64,000 nucleotides of DNA from Scylla paramamosain. Lineage: Eukaryota > Arthropoda > Malacostraca > Decapoda > Portunidae. Of this stretch, positions 1 to 57,244 are shown piece after piece. The notes beneath the pieces were generated by a model. That model saw nothing but the letters and a program-made list of their open reading frames with translations. It was not told the origin of the DNA and did not search any database. The stretch lies in the NCBI RefSeq assembly GCF_035594125.1, contig NC_087156.1, positions 20,598,997 through 20,662,996 on the forward strand, written 5' to 3'. Position 1 is the first letter of the stretch; each line of letters begins with the position of its first letter. The position numbers were made by a program, and so were the translations under genes.

Positions 1-69
1 TCGATTGCGTCTACTTCCCGTGTCTTTTGTGCTTTCTCTGTTAGTCCCCTGGTGCGGTAAGAATCTATC

Positions 70-295
70 AGGTGCCAGGCTTCGAACCATATCTGCGTCT
101 CACCTCCACTACTTTCAAATTACTCTAATTAAAGTTACACGGGTTTTTAATGATTTTTTTTTTTTTTTTATGGTTTTAGTGACAAATTAACACGATTTCT
201 ACATTATTAACAGGAAAAACTCTCTTGAGAACCTGATTAAACATCTCTGTCATCTTTGAAAATAAGCCATGGTAAGACAGCAAAGCGTTTCCGAG
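70..295 (-). repeat. Dispersed repeat R2, copy 1
   Basis: On the minus strand AAACGCTTTGCTGTCTTACC ... GGTTCTCAAGAG ... TTAAAAACCCGTGTAACTT, clearly matching 5,755-5,940. A box-B-like GGTTCGAAGCC follows at about 79-89 (minus), which could mean a tRNA-derived SINE, but I cannot place a box A. Confidence 0.5.
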
Positions 296-1665
296 TACAT
301 GCCTTTGTGAGGAGACTCAGTAAATCAGAGGACGTAACGTTAAGACAAAACGGTAAACACAGAGGAAATGAGCACGAGTTAGCAGACTTATGACCAGTGG
401 ATCATGTTAGACTTGCTGTGCTTTCAAATATGCTATCAATTTAAAGAGAAAGAACAGTTACAATATGACAAAACAAGTGAGATGAACTTACATAACAGAA
501 TGAAGACCCTCATTATGCGTGCTGTTACCTGGAAAAGAAGAAAAGGAAGAAAATGTAAGATCACTGCTGGGAGAAATGGCGTGAAGGCAGGAGCACACAC
601 ACGCCTCTGTACACCGCTGTTAGTGTAGACAATGAGCAGCACGGTAGGAGCGCAGTGTGTGGCGAACTACTGGAGACGGCGGTGCGATATTTATTTATGC
701 TGTTACGTTGCTGTTCTGCCGGTCCAATTTTCTATTGGCAGAGAGCGTCACTCAAAAGTCCTTGTCGAACATTTCAGCACCTTTCAGTAAGCTCCAGTGA
801 GTGTTATTGGTGTTTTTAACCCTTTGACTGCTATTAAGTACGTCTGTCCTTAATTACCAATCATTCTGAGACATCTTTACTTGTTCTATGGCCACCACCA
901 ATCTTCATACTAGATAGAAACTGTAAAATTTGTTCTTTTGAATCCCCTTCTTTCTTTTAGATGCTTATAAATTACTATCTAAATTACTTATGCTGATGTT
1001 AAATGTTTCGTTTCGTGACTGGAGTGATGGCTGAACAAGTACCATGCATTAAGAAAGACATCCATGATAACCTCTGAGGCTCTTGAGGATTAGACCCTTA
1101 AAGCAGTGGTTCTTTCATTGCCCACTAAAGATACAGCTTGGATATTGACGGCACACCAGTCCTGTAGTCAGTGCACTGATAAAAGACACAAATTTAAGAA
1201 CGCATACCTAGGAAAATTAGGTGGCGCACTTCGGTGATAGTCATGGCGCACAGTTTGCAAATAACTGCCCTGAAGCGTTCGAGAATACGGGCCCTTGTCT
1301 TGTATGCTGTAATGTTAAATTTGGTTTGTCATCCTTTTCTTTTCGTGACGTTTAAGTTTTTTTTTTTTTTTTGCACCCTTACTTTTCACTAGATTTTTTA
1401 CAATATATCATTCATCCATTTATTTACTTACTAATGTATGGATTGACTCGAATTTATCACGGCGCTACCTAAAAATTATCTACGTTGTGTTTATTTTTTG
1501 CCAATTGGTTGAATAATCGAAAAAAAAAACATAGTTATTACTCAAGAATCGTGATAAAGTATACAATAAACGAACAGAAAAGCACTGCCTAAAAGAAAGA
1601 CTTGGAAGAAAAAGACTACGAGAAAAAGAAAAAGAAAATCAGTAACTATACTTTCCCTATTTTCA

Positions 1666-1667
<2 letters not shown>
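296..1667. other. Intergenic, no gene recognised
   Basis: A+T-rich sequence with short frames lacking family resemblance. The only notes are the weak minus-strand promoter candidate (655-740) and a CAGTGGTTCTT word near 1,104 without an inverted partner. Confidence 0.5.
655..740 (-). promoter_or_regulatory. Weak candidate minus-strand promoter with CCAAT pair
   Basis: CCAAT appears on both strands within CCAATTTTCTATTGG (about 724-738), and ATAAATAAATATCG lies just leftward on the minus strand at about 689-702. A minus-strand frame of 68 codons (642-436) follows but looks unlike a conserved protein. Low confidence. Confidence 0.5.

Positions 1668-1745
<78 letters not shown>
1668..1745 (+). 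repeat. (CT)n microsatellite
   Basis: About 38 uninterrupted CT units. Open frames across it are low-complexity Ser-Leu or Arg-Glu and are not genes. Confidence 0.5.
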
Positions 1746-1746
<1 letters not shown>

Positions 1747-2006
1747 CCCCCCCTTCAGTGAAGACCATCACAGTACCAACACCATAACATTCTTCAATAA
1801 CATTCGTGTTTCTTAAGTAAAAATCAACCCCAGCCACAACCGGAGCTTATGAAGGGAAGTTGATTGGAGAGGAGACATTTTTTTACCGTCTTTCTGTGTG
1901 CGTTGTAAGGAGTGAGACAGATGAGCGGGGAAGGAGAGAAAACGACCACAAAGGCGAGGAATGGGAGTCTGTTATACTTTCTACTTGACCATCTGTTGCG
2001 TCTAAG

Positions 2007-2010
<4 letters not shown>

Positions 2011-2093
<83 letters not shown>

Positions 2094-2110
2094 GTGTGTG
2101 TGTGTGTGTG
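2011..2110 (+). repeat. (CT)n then (TG)n microsatellite
   Basis: CT units to 2,089, then TG units at 2,093-2,110. Confidence 0.5.
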
Positions 2111-2419
2111 CAAGCGTCCATACATTTCACGTCACCGCATCAAATTAATCTCGATGAAGACTCGCAATACCACCTTATTATGCACCCTCACTGGATCTCC
2201 GAACATCCCACAACACACTCACTCAGACCACACAAGACCAGATGCACCCACAACACATCACTTACCTGGTTGCGAGAGGAAAACAAGAAGTAAAGCAGTA
2301 AAACACCAATTATTACCGAGCTATTTGGGTCACTACGCGTTGCCTCACTGAAATGTGTTTGGTCTTTAGCAGTGTTGCAACTTCTACTGGAGTTCAAGTG
2401 ATGGGAGAAAGGCAAATTG

Positions 2420-3000
2420 AGGGTGTGTGTGGAAGGGACGAAGTTAAGGAAGTGAAGGAAGGATCTGAGAGATAGTTGGTGAAGAACAGGAGGGAAAAAT
2501 ATTGAAAGATTTCGTCAGAGAAGGAAGAAAGGAAGGAGTAGGAAGGAAAAAGACATTATTCGTACACATGATGACTAAGGGGTGAGGGAAGAACTTAAGG
2601 AGATGGTTTATGAAGAACGGTAGGGAAAAATACAGCAAAATTTCGTCAGAATCTTGTAATGAGAAGAAGGAAGGAGTAGGAAGGAAAAAGACATTATTTG
2701 TACACGTGATGTTTAAGGGGTGAGGGAAGGACTTAAGGAAATGTTTAGTGAAGAACGGGAGCGAAAAATAAGATGTTTAGTGAAAAAACGGGAAGAAAAA
2801 TAGAGAATTTCGTCAGAGAAACTTGTAAAGAGCAGAGAAAGGAAGGAATGGGAAGGAAAAACAATACTTGTACACATGACAATAAGGAAGGATGCTGGGA
2901 GATGAAGGGAAACGGGAAAAAGATACATGAAATAAGTTGTGGTTTGGTTGGTGAAGGACGGAAACAATTTAAAGATTTTATTGAGGAAAATTAGGAAAAA
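2420..3000 (+). repeat. Degenerate purine-rich tandem repeat, unit about 140-170 bp, ~4 copies
   Basis: Landmarks recur: GTACACATGATG-like at 2,562, 2,700 and 2,870; TGAAGAACRGKAGGGAAAAAT at about 2,480, 2,611 and 2,750; TTTCGTCAGA at 2,509, 2,641 and 2,807. Purines on the plus strand. No protein coding seen. Confidence 0.5.
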
Positions 3001-3277
3001 GAGAAGGGCTGGAAGGAGAAAAAAACAAAATAGACACAAAGAAGAAAAAAAGATTGAAGATATAGGAAAGAAAAATACATAAGAGGGTAGAATAAAGCAA
3101 GGACAGTGAGACGGAGAGAGACTTAAGTACGTAAACAAATAAATAAGTAACAGGAACATAGATGAAGACGAAAGGAGAGACTAAGAATGAAGAGAAAGGC
3201 AAACATATAGGAAGAAAACAAAAACCTGAATAATATGACTGGGAAGCTTAGAAGAAAAACAGAAGTAGAGACAAAAA

Positions 3278-3284
<7 letters not shown>

Positions 3285-3372
<88 letters not shown>
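3285..3372 (+). repeat. (TA)n microsatellite after a short A run
   Basis: About 43 TA units preceded by A14. Confidence 0.5.
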
Positions 3373-3376
<4 letters not shown>

Positions 3377-3809
3377 GTGCATTATTTCTTAAACAGATGT
3401 AGTACTTCTTACACTTCTTATTGTTCCATTACTCACATGATAAACTAATAGATTACTCCTCCTGCGCCTCCCTTGGACAAGATACGGGGGAACATAGTGG
3501 AAAGCAGGTGAAGGAAATGCCAGGTGACGCGTGAGAGTGTATTAACAGGAAAGTGGTAAATTTGTGTGAAAGCGCCGAGGTAGAAACGAGTGAGGAAACA
3601 AACCCTTCCCGCGAAATGAACTGAGACAAGTGAAGAACGAACGATGCGCATGCGAATGTGTGATTGAATGTTTAAGCTGATCGGTTGTTTATTTTGTTTC
3701 ATTTATTCATTGCGTTTCCTTTTGTTTTGTTTTGTTTTTATCATTCAAGGAGTTACTGGAATTGCGAAATTTTAGTGAAGCTTGTCTACGTAGACAGGTG
3801 GGTTTTGTG

Positions 3810-4050
3810 ATAGTGAAGAGAAATGGTGGTACAGGCATGGTGGTAATGATAGTAAGAGCAGCAGGAATAGTCGATAGCGACATGAATGGTGATGGTTTTG
3901 GGTATTGGTTGTAATGGTGGTGGTGGTAGTAGCAACAGGAATGATGGATGGTGACATACCTGGTGATGGTAATGGGTAATGGTGGTAGTGGTTAGTGCGG
4001 TGTGGTAGTTGATGAGTGGTGGTTGTGGTGGTGGTGGTGGTGACAGCTGT
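3810..4050 (+). repeat. Imperfect GGT/GAT trinucleotide-rich tract
   Basis: Many GGTGGT, GATGGT and GTAATGG words, longest pure run (GGT)n near 4,020-4,040. The minus-strand His/Thr/Pro-rich frames here are composition artefacts. Confidence 0.5.
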
Positions 4051-4334
4051 TCGTAGCAACGTCTGCCAAAACAAACATTTAACCATTCTCCTTCCGCTAA
4101 AGAACGCATTACTCCAGTTGTGTGTTTTCGTTCCGTCATCAACAAACATCAGTAGAGCAATGCTCCTGCTAGATACTGAGTGAAAACTATAACTTACGAT
4201 GTTTTACTTTGTCTGTAAAACCTTTACTCTTTTCATACTATGAGAAACAGGATTAACATGATCGTTGCAAATGAACACTGATATAGAGCCATGAGGACTC
4301 GAAGACTGTACGTTGCTTTGGTACGCACAGTTTA

Positions 4335-4530
4335 GATTTAAGAAAAGAAATAGGAAGAAATTGGTTCTCAAATAGTGGTAGATGACTGGAATAGACTCAG
4401 TAATCAAATTTTTCAGTGCCAATTCATTCTGGATCATTAAAAAAAATTTAAATACATAATTGTATAGAGATTATAGGGGGATATAGGTAGGTATGTTTTA
4501 TACAGGAATTGCCATATATACGTACTGTAA
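4335..4530 (+). mobile_element. LINE family B (CR1-like), copy B1, 3' end fragment
   Basis: AAATAGGAAGAAATTGGTTCTCAAATAG and the downstream ATAGGTAGGTATGTTTTATACAGGAATTGCCA match the last codons and 3'UTR of copy B4, with a central gap. About 195 bp, old. Confidence 0.5.
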
Positions 4531-4836
4531 GCTCACTGCCTTTGCATAAAGATGACTTAAGGAATTACGTAGACTTTTTTTTCAAAAATGTCTCATAGAA
4601 TAGCTAGTTGCTTTATGGTTTCAGTTAAGAATAAGACTAACAATGGTAATCGTTTATCAGTACAACAGTAAGTAAGCATACAAAACACAAAAATTTACAA
4701 GTTGAAATAAGTGAACGCTAATTATTTATCGAAAACCTACTTATGAATTAATTCTTATAGTCCGTAAAAAAATTGTTGTTTTTTTTTTTTTTAATATATT
4801 AACTGACTGAAACGCGACAAAACAGCGCCGTTGCTT

Positions 4837-4902
4837 ACCTGCGGCTGCGCTGTGACTGGAAGGACCACTAACACTCCCATTCCTCGCCACCTTTATATAT
4901 AC
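4837..4902 (-). promoter_or_regulatory. Candidate minus-strand core promoter and short first exon
   Basis: On the minus strand TATATAAAG lies at 4,899-4,891. About 30 nt downstream is TTAGTG, Inr-like, with A at 4,869, and then a strong donor CGCAG/GTAAGC whose exon would end at 4,839. The geometry is that of a TATA promoter with a tiny non-coding first exon transcribed leftward. No downstream coding exon was recognised between 1 and 4.8 kb. Confidence 0.5.
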
Positions 4903-5489
4903 ACGACTCGTACACCCTCCCAGCTCCCTCCATACCTAAAGACACGCCCCCCTTCCCAAATAATACGTCTTCGCTTACATTTCTTTGGACTTCTCAACAA
5001 ACCGTGATTATCCACAAATTACCGTACACGTCATCCCGGTTTTCACGTCCAAAAGAACGTTTTATACCACGTAAGGGTTAGACTTGGAGAGAAAGTTGCC
5101 TGCCTGCTTGTTGCGCGAAGAGATTGAACACGCAAAGGGGAATACATTACTTTCCATTTCAGAATTCGTACGAAAGCAGTGACTGACTCCCTTTCCTCCC
5201 TTCCTAGTGCTTGAAAGTGAACGCGCAAAGCAAATTGAGGCAGAAAAGAAAGTAGGAAGGTTTGGTACGCATTCATAACCGTGTATTAGGTGTGTTAGTA
5301 TATGAGCTTGGACTTTGCGTTGATTTACACGTTTTTCTTTTTTTTTTTCTTTTTTCTTTTCTTCCTTCTTGCTCTTGACTTATTATAAGACAGCTATTTA
5401 ACATATGTTCTCTCTCTCTTCTCAACTTTCTGATCTACCTTACCATGAAAAGTGCGTGTATAGTAAGCACCTTCAGAGACCATGCAATT

Positions 5490-5490
<1 letters not shown>

Positions 5491-5564
<74 letters not shown>
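5491..5564 (+). repeat. (CT)n microsatellite
   Basis: About 37 units; a (TG)n of about 13 units follows at 5,693-5,719. Confidence 0.5.
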
Positions 5565-5567
<3 letters not shown>

Positions 5568-5688
5568 CATTGCATCCCTATGACCTAGTTCCCGTTGTGG
5601 TTGTGTCTTGCTAGAGGGCGTTTTCGTTCACTAGGCGGCCTTATAAAGTTCTACCAAGTATGCCTCTAGCGACCTAGAACCTAAAGGA

Positions 5689-5722
<34 letters not shown>

Positions 5723-5754
5723 AGCCGAGGACCAGACAGGAAGCACGTGAGATC

Positions 5755-5940
5755 TGTGTTCAGAAACGCTTTGCTATCTCATCACAACTGTTTTCAAAGG
5801 CTACAGAGATGATCAGCCAGGTTCTCAAGAGTTTTCCTCTTAATAATATTAAAAAAATGTGTTAATCTGTCACTATTACCGTATAAACACTCTTAAAAAC
5901 CAGTGTAACTTCAAGTAGAGCCTTTTGAAAATAGATGGGG
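5755..5940 (+). repeat. Dispersed repeat R2, copy 2
   Basis: CAGAAACGCTTTGCTATCTC through GCCAGGTTCTCAAGAG to AAAACCAGTGTAACTTCAAG. Inverted relative to copy 1. The same opening words (GTATTCAGAAACGCTTTGCT) recur at 7,044-7,063. Confidence 0.5.
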
Positions 5941-6159
5941 TGCGGTGCAGAAATGTTTCAGAATATCGTCCAGTATAGATTATTTGAATGTATAATTTTG
6001 CAATATTGGTGCACTAGTGGAGTCAGCGAATGGCTAGCGCATCTGGGACGCCTCGGGGATCACGGTGGATACCTGAGATGGAAAAAAGGGTTGGAAAGAA
6101 AGTTTGAGCGTCCAGCAAGGCAGTAATTTTAGCCTCTACAAGTTCGAATAATGGTCTGA

Positions 6160-6160
6160 G

Positions 6161-6198
<38 letters not shown>
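6160..6198 (+). repeat. (CA)n microsatellite
   Basis: About 18 units, following AGGGGA. Confidence 0.5.
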
Positions 6199-6201
<3 letters not shown>

Positions 6202-6369
6202 GGCAGCTCGTCACCCTCACTGTTGAGAGCGTACCTCATGACTCTACATAATTGTTACCGTACCTGAGATGTGTTTTATATCTTCGTAACTAAATCAGGT
6301 GGTTTCTCCATTTCTCTTCTTGCTCATCTCGTGACTTTCATGCTTTCAGATTGCACTGAGAACAAGAAA

Positions 6370-6473
6370 TGGGTGAAGAAGAAGAAGAAGAAGAAGAAGA
6401 AAGAGGAGGAGAAGAAGGAGGAGGAGGAAAGAAAGAAAGAAAGAAAGTCATTCTTCTGTTATTATTATTGTTA

Positions 6474-6559
<86 letters not shown>

Positions 6560-6598
6560 GCTGTTGTTTTCGTCGTCGTCGTCGTTGTCGTCATCATT
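6370..6598 (+). repeat. Compound trinucleotide array (GAA)n-(TTA)n-(TTG)n-(GTC)n
   Basis: GAA/GGA units at 6,374-6,448, TTA units at 6,457-6,521, TTG units to about 6,567, then CGTCGTC. Frames here read as homopolymers of Glu, Leu, Tyr or Cys and are not genes. Confidence 0.5.
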
Positions 6599-6934
6599 GC
6601 TAAATTTCCGAAAAGTCTTTCATGTGCAAACAATGCCATCTCCAGTACTATTTAGTATTTCGAACCTACAGGAATAGCAAATGGAATTAAGAACATGTCC
6701 AAATATATATCGATAACGTAGATCAACACATGTACAGGCAATATAAGACATGCAGCTTCCGCGACGCATCAATAAATCGATTAACGAAGAAACTAACTGG
6801 ATCTTTTTATTTTTTTTTTTTTTTTCTCTGATGTATGTTGCCTCCAGCGGCGTTCTTCCCTCGTGCTGGTTGCGTCACAATATTGCGCTGAACCTGAAGC
6901 AATGGCACAACTAAACGAGGAAAAAGGAAAACCT

Positions 6935-7040
6935 CACTGGGAGAGGCTTCATGCAGTGACACTCGGAGAGGTTGCTGCTGTAACACTCGGAGAGGCTGCT
7001 GCTGTAACACTGGGAGAGATTTCGGGCTGTAACCCTGGGA
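6935..7040 (+). repeat. 24-bp minisatellite, about 5 units
   Basis: Unit CACTCGGAGAGGCTGCTGCT plus GTAA, repeating at 6,935, 6,960, 6,984, 7,008 and 7,033. The unit length is a multiple of three, so an open frame (6,863-7,168) shows VTLGEAAA repeats, but I see no other reason to call it a gene. Confidence 0.5.
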
Positions 7041-7069
7041 TCTGTATTCAGAAACGCTTTGCTCATTAC

Positions 7070-7375
7070 TCTAAGGTTATAATGTATTTGACGTTGGTTA
7101 GACCTCATTTAGATTATGATGTGCATTTCTGCTGTCTTAATATTACGGGAAGGATACAGATATATTAGAATTAGTACAAAGCAGAACGATCAAAAAATTA
7201 AAAAAAAAAAAATACAGGGAATGAGGAGTATTCCTTGTGAAACAAGACTGAAGCTCTTAAATTATAGGCACAGTACATTGCTTAGAGAGGAGTAGGTTAA
7301 GAAGGGACCTGATGTAAGTCTTTAGTGGTATATGGGATATAACAAGGGTGATGTAAGCAAAATTAGCTTAAAATA
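7070..7375 (+). mobile_element. LINE family B (CR1-like), copy B2, fragment
   Basis: Reads LVRPHLDYDVHFC, then after frame changes RSIPCETRLKLLNY and the KGDVSKI region, parallel to copy B4 at about 59,870-60,125. Stops and an A-run show it is dead. Confidence 0.5.
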
Positions 7376-7425
7376 GTGGTAGTAGCAGTAGTAGTAATAG
7401 TAGTAGTAGTAGCGGTAGTAGTAGG
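7374..7425 (+). repeat. (TAG)n trinucleotide tract
   Basis: Imperfect GTA/TAG run of about 16 units directly after LINE copy B2. Confidence 0.5.
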
Positions 7426-9269
7426 TGGGCTACGCCTTTGTGCCTGCAGATCTGACAGGTTTACTAACAGTCACAACAGCATTGCAGGGAGAAAACAAAT
7501 TCTGAAGTTTTGCCAATTTTTAAGGCCCAGATCATCAGGATCAAACCTGACACAAATACAGATATAGATATGCCTTTTGGCTCAAAACTCCGTCCATAAG
7601 GAGAATAAAAGTCTGACACACGAGAGGAGAAATTTTACACAAATCCTCACTTTAAACAGGGAGGCGTAAACACTTGGCTCTTGCCTCTTGATGTTGTTGT
7701 TTGAGGTGAACACCCGAGCCATTAGGTGTATCGCTGCCCCCGGAGGCCACCTCATCACCCAGTCCGTATTTGCTTCACCTTCCCCTGAGTCTCTAGACAA
7801 AGTAAAACACAGGGAGCGTGGGCAGTGATGGTGAAAGCTGCCTGGTGAAGCACTGGTGCCAGGAGAGTTTGTCAGTGAGGGGCACAGCCAGGATGTGAGT
7901 GTTCTTCGGATGAGAGTTGTACTTATTAAAATTACCGTAACACAAATAGTTATTGGTGACTGGTTTCTTTATTATTTTCCTTCGATACTGGCAGGATGTA
8001 CAGACTCAATAACTTACTATACCGTGGTCATATTTGTGTGAATGTACTGCAAGAAACGTAAAAAGAAAACAAAGCCCACTGCATATAAGTGTGGAGGAGT
8101 TTGTGCATGCAGGTCTCATAAAGGTTCACTAATAGTCACACCAGTATTGCGGAGGAAAAAAATATCTGAAAAGTTTTGCCATGTTTAATGTACAAACCAT
8201 CAGGATGAGACCTAACACAAATATTTGTTTTGGCTTAAAACTACATCCATTAGTAAAACTCCATGCCATTAGATTTTCAAAGTCTAGGCTTTTGATATCA
8301 GTTTTTTTTTTTTTTGTCATACTCTTTACTCCTTCATTCTCTATTGTGACAGACCCTCTGATATCACAGTACTTAGTTTGTTTTTTTTAACTCATATTTT
8401 GTTACTCTTCTTACATGATGCTTAGTTTTTCACTCTATGTTACAATCAACCTTGTAGTGTCACAGAAGTTTTTATCAAACAAATTTCCTGACATTTTATC
8501 AGTTCTCAACCTTAAAACAACAAGCAAATTTTCAATCATATTTTTTTTTTTCTGTTTTTGCATATTATCGTGTTGATTGCCACAATAAGTATATGAAATT
8601 TACAATACTGAAAATCTTCGATATCACAGAAGTGCAGAAGCTTTCTTTGTGCTCATAACTTGTGTGATTTTTAGTTATTATTCAAAGTTATTTTTAGAGC
8701 AGCAGTGCTCTGATGTCAGAATAGTCTTTTACTCTCACAAGTAATTCCTTATTTTTGAAGGACTGACCTTGTGATTTCACAGTTTTGAGAACCTTCTTTC
8801 CTCTGTTTTCTAAGATCTGGACCTTGGAAATCAGGAGTTTTGTGTTCCCTTAAAGGAATGACTGATGTTTAAATGTACCTATGTACCTACTGAATGTTAT
8901 ATTTTATTTTTAGCAACTTGGGCAATGCTGGGTATTTTTTTGTTATTTTATATTTCTCTATTTATTATTATATTTTATTTTATCATCGTATTTATTTATT
9001 TTTCTATACTTTACTGACATAGCAAATTCTGTCTTATAAAATATCAACTTAGAGATATTGTGCTTTAATTTCTACATATGAAAATAATTCCTTAACCTGC
9101 CATTAGTTTCTAGATACATATTTTAATTAGGGTGATTGTTGTACATCTTGATACATGTTGTGAATTCAGCCTTTGAACATCTCAAAGAGCATCATACATC
9201 CTTGTTAGATTCTGGAGTTTCAAGTTGAATTTCACTTTTACCCTGTTAATTACAAACATTTTCTCCCAG
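7426..9269. other. Upstream region of RALGAPB, no coding exon recognised
   Basis: Expected to contain the RALGAPB promoter and non-coding first exon. One weak candidate is TTTGTCAGTG (Inr-like, 7,870-7,879) followed by a good donor GGAT/GTGAGT at 7,894/7,895. Downstream of 8,300 the sequence is A+T-rich. Confidence 0.5.
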
Positions 9270-9289
9270 TAGATTGAGTTAGACAAGTC

Positions 9290-9307
9290 ATGTGAACTCC
9301 CATGTGA
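9290..9307 (+). promoter_or_regulatory. Two start-stop uORFs (ATG-TGA) in the RALGAPB leader
   Basis: ATGTGA occurs at 9,290-9,295 and again at 9,302-9,307, both in frame with and just before the main ATG at 9,317. Minimal uORFs of this type can stall ribosomes at the start codon and lower translation of the main frame (known in other systems). Function here is inferred. Confidence 0.5.
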
Positions 9308-9316
9308 GGCACCGCC

Positions 9317-50339
<41,023 letters not shown>

Positions 50340-50528
50340 GCAGGGTGCTAGTATCTGTGTATAGTAGTGCTTGAATCATCATGTATGCATTTTTTCTCCA
50401 TTTTTGCAGTTTCATGCAGTTCCACATAACTACATAGTTTTATTTATCATAATTTACCGCAAAAGTATGTACGTGATGAGCAGTTTACTTAACAGACTGA
50501 CAAGATAATCAGCTTAAAATTGCTAAAG

Positions 50529-50530
<2 letters not shown>

Positions 50531-50614
<84 letters not shown>
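50531..50614 (+). repeat. (CT)n after the RALGAPB stop codon
   Basis: About 42 units beginning roughly 190 nt after the stop; in the 3'UTR if transcription continues past it. Confidence 0.5.
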
Positions 50615-50618
<4 letters not shown>

Positions 50619-50768
50619 CATATCTTTATTCAAAGCATATACCAGCACAGCCAATAGTTATACTGAGTCTTATCAGAACCTTTCATCAATTTTGTTTATT
50701 TAAAAAGTTACAGTTTTCAACAAGTAAAACTCCATTCTTCTCTGTATTAAGCTGTTCACATACATATA

Positions 50769-51548
50769 CAGTGAAACCTCAGTTACTGAACATCTCCCTT
50801 TCTGAAAAATTCAGTTTTCAAACAAAAACTTTAACTCATAATTGTTTCAGTTGCCATACACTAATTCAGTTTTTCAAACAAAGTTACTTGATTTCAGATA
50901 CTAAAAGACAAAAAAAAAATGCTATTTATTATTAATTTATAGTCTATAAATATTTCCTTCATTTTTATATATTTGGGGGAGAGACACTTTGAGTAAGACT
51001 GCAATTCATTTTTTTAATTAAGTTAAATGTAATCCATTGAATAGCCTAGATGTAAACAAACAAGGTTCAGGAGTTCAGGAGTAATCCCAAGCCACCTGTG
51101 GCTCTCTTGATGACCCACAATGCCATCACTACTTCAACTGTATTTTCCCAGTAACTTTTCCCCACCAGCAAGATGTCCAAGTGTTATGATCACCTTCATT
51201 TTGGCAGTGAGTGGGTTGCTCCTCTCTGTGTCACTCTGTAAGGCTTCCCTCACTTGATCAATGACAAAGAGAATACCTTCACAGTCTAAACAATATCTTA
51301 TGAAGAGTTCTGTGTCACTAAATTCATTCAATACATCCCTTCTGTATAATAATTTCTGAGCTGGAGATGTTGTGGAGCAGCCATCTTAGCAATGGGAGCA
51401 TCTGTCATAAGCCGAAAAGATGGGGTGATGGGTGTCCAGAAACACATTAATACATTTTACATTGGGGAAAATAGTGTCGGTTTTCAAACATTTCAGATTT
51501 CAAACAGCATTCAGGAACAAATTAAGTTCAAGAACCGAGCTCCCACTG
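50769..51548 (-). mobile_element. CAGTGGAACCTC element, second full copy, downstream of RALGAPB stop
   Basis: 780 bp, inverted relative to the copy at 35,692. Ends CAGTGAAACCTCAGTTAC and GAACCGAGCTCCCACTG, TA flanks. The minus-strand frame 51,331-51,134 reads FIRYCLDCEGILFVIDQVRE and LTAKMKVIITLGHLAG, the same Harbinger-like piece. Confidence 0.5.
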
Positions 51549-51932
51549 TATTTGGTATCTTAAAAGTTATAATTGACTTAGAGAAGGTAATGATTGTATG
51601 TTCAGTTGATTACTAACAGTAATACTGATTCAGAAACAATGAAAAAGTTTTGAGTTGTTTTCATATGTTTAAACACTTTGCAGGTTGTGTCGTAAAAATC
51701 CTCCAGCAGGAGTGAATAATGTATGAATTTGTTATTGTTGAAGTTTTCTGTATATTAACCCAAAGACTTTGAAATTTAGAATTTACATTCCTTTATAGGT
51801 AACTTGTATGTTAATATGTAACAAAATAATTTGTATATGTTGAAATGAATTCTAAGTTTTCAGCATTTTGGAAAGATTTTTTGTGGCACCAATAGACTTG
51901 GAAATGCATGAAATTGACAAGTATTGTAAGAG

Positions 51933-56990
<5,058 letters not shown>

Positions 56991-57001
56991 ATGAATTAAA
57001 A

Positions 57002-57122
<121 letters not shown>

Positions 57123-57209
57123 ATTTCTTTTAAAACAATAGATTTGAAAAATGAACAAAAATAAAAGTAAAATAGTGACCTAGGAAATTCACATGAACCA
57201 GGATACTGC

Positions 57210-57242
<33 letters not shown>

Positions 57243-57244
<2 letters not shown>

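Noticed and set aside
1104..1280. CAGTGGTTCTT as a hAT terminus
   Set aside because: No inverted partner within 1 kb and no target duplication.
3772..4149. 125- and 119-codon minus-strand frames
   Set aside because: His/Thr/Pro-rich composition from an imperfect GGT/GAT repeat tract; no family resemblance.
6271..6677. Open frames of 100+ codons over the trinucleotide arrays
   Set aside because: They encode only homopolymer runs (Glu, Tyr, Cys, Leu) produced by GAA, TTA and TTG repeats on both strands.
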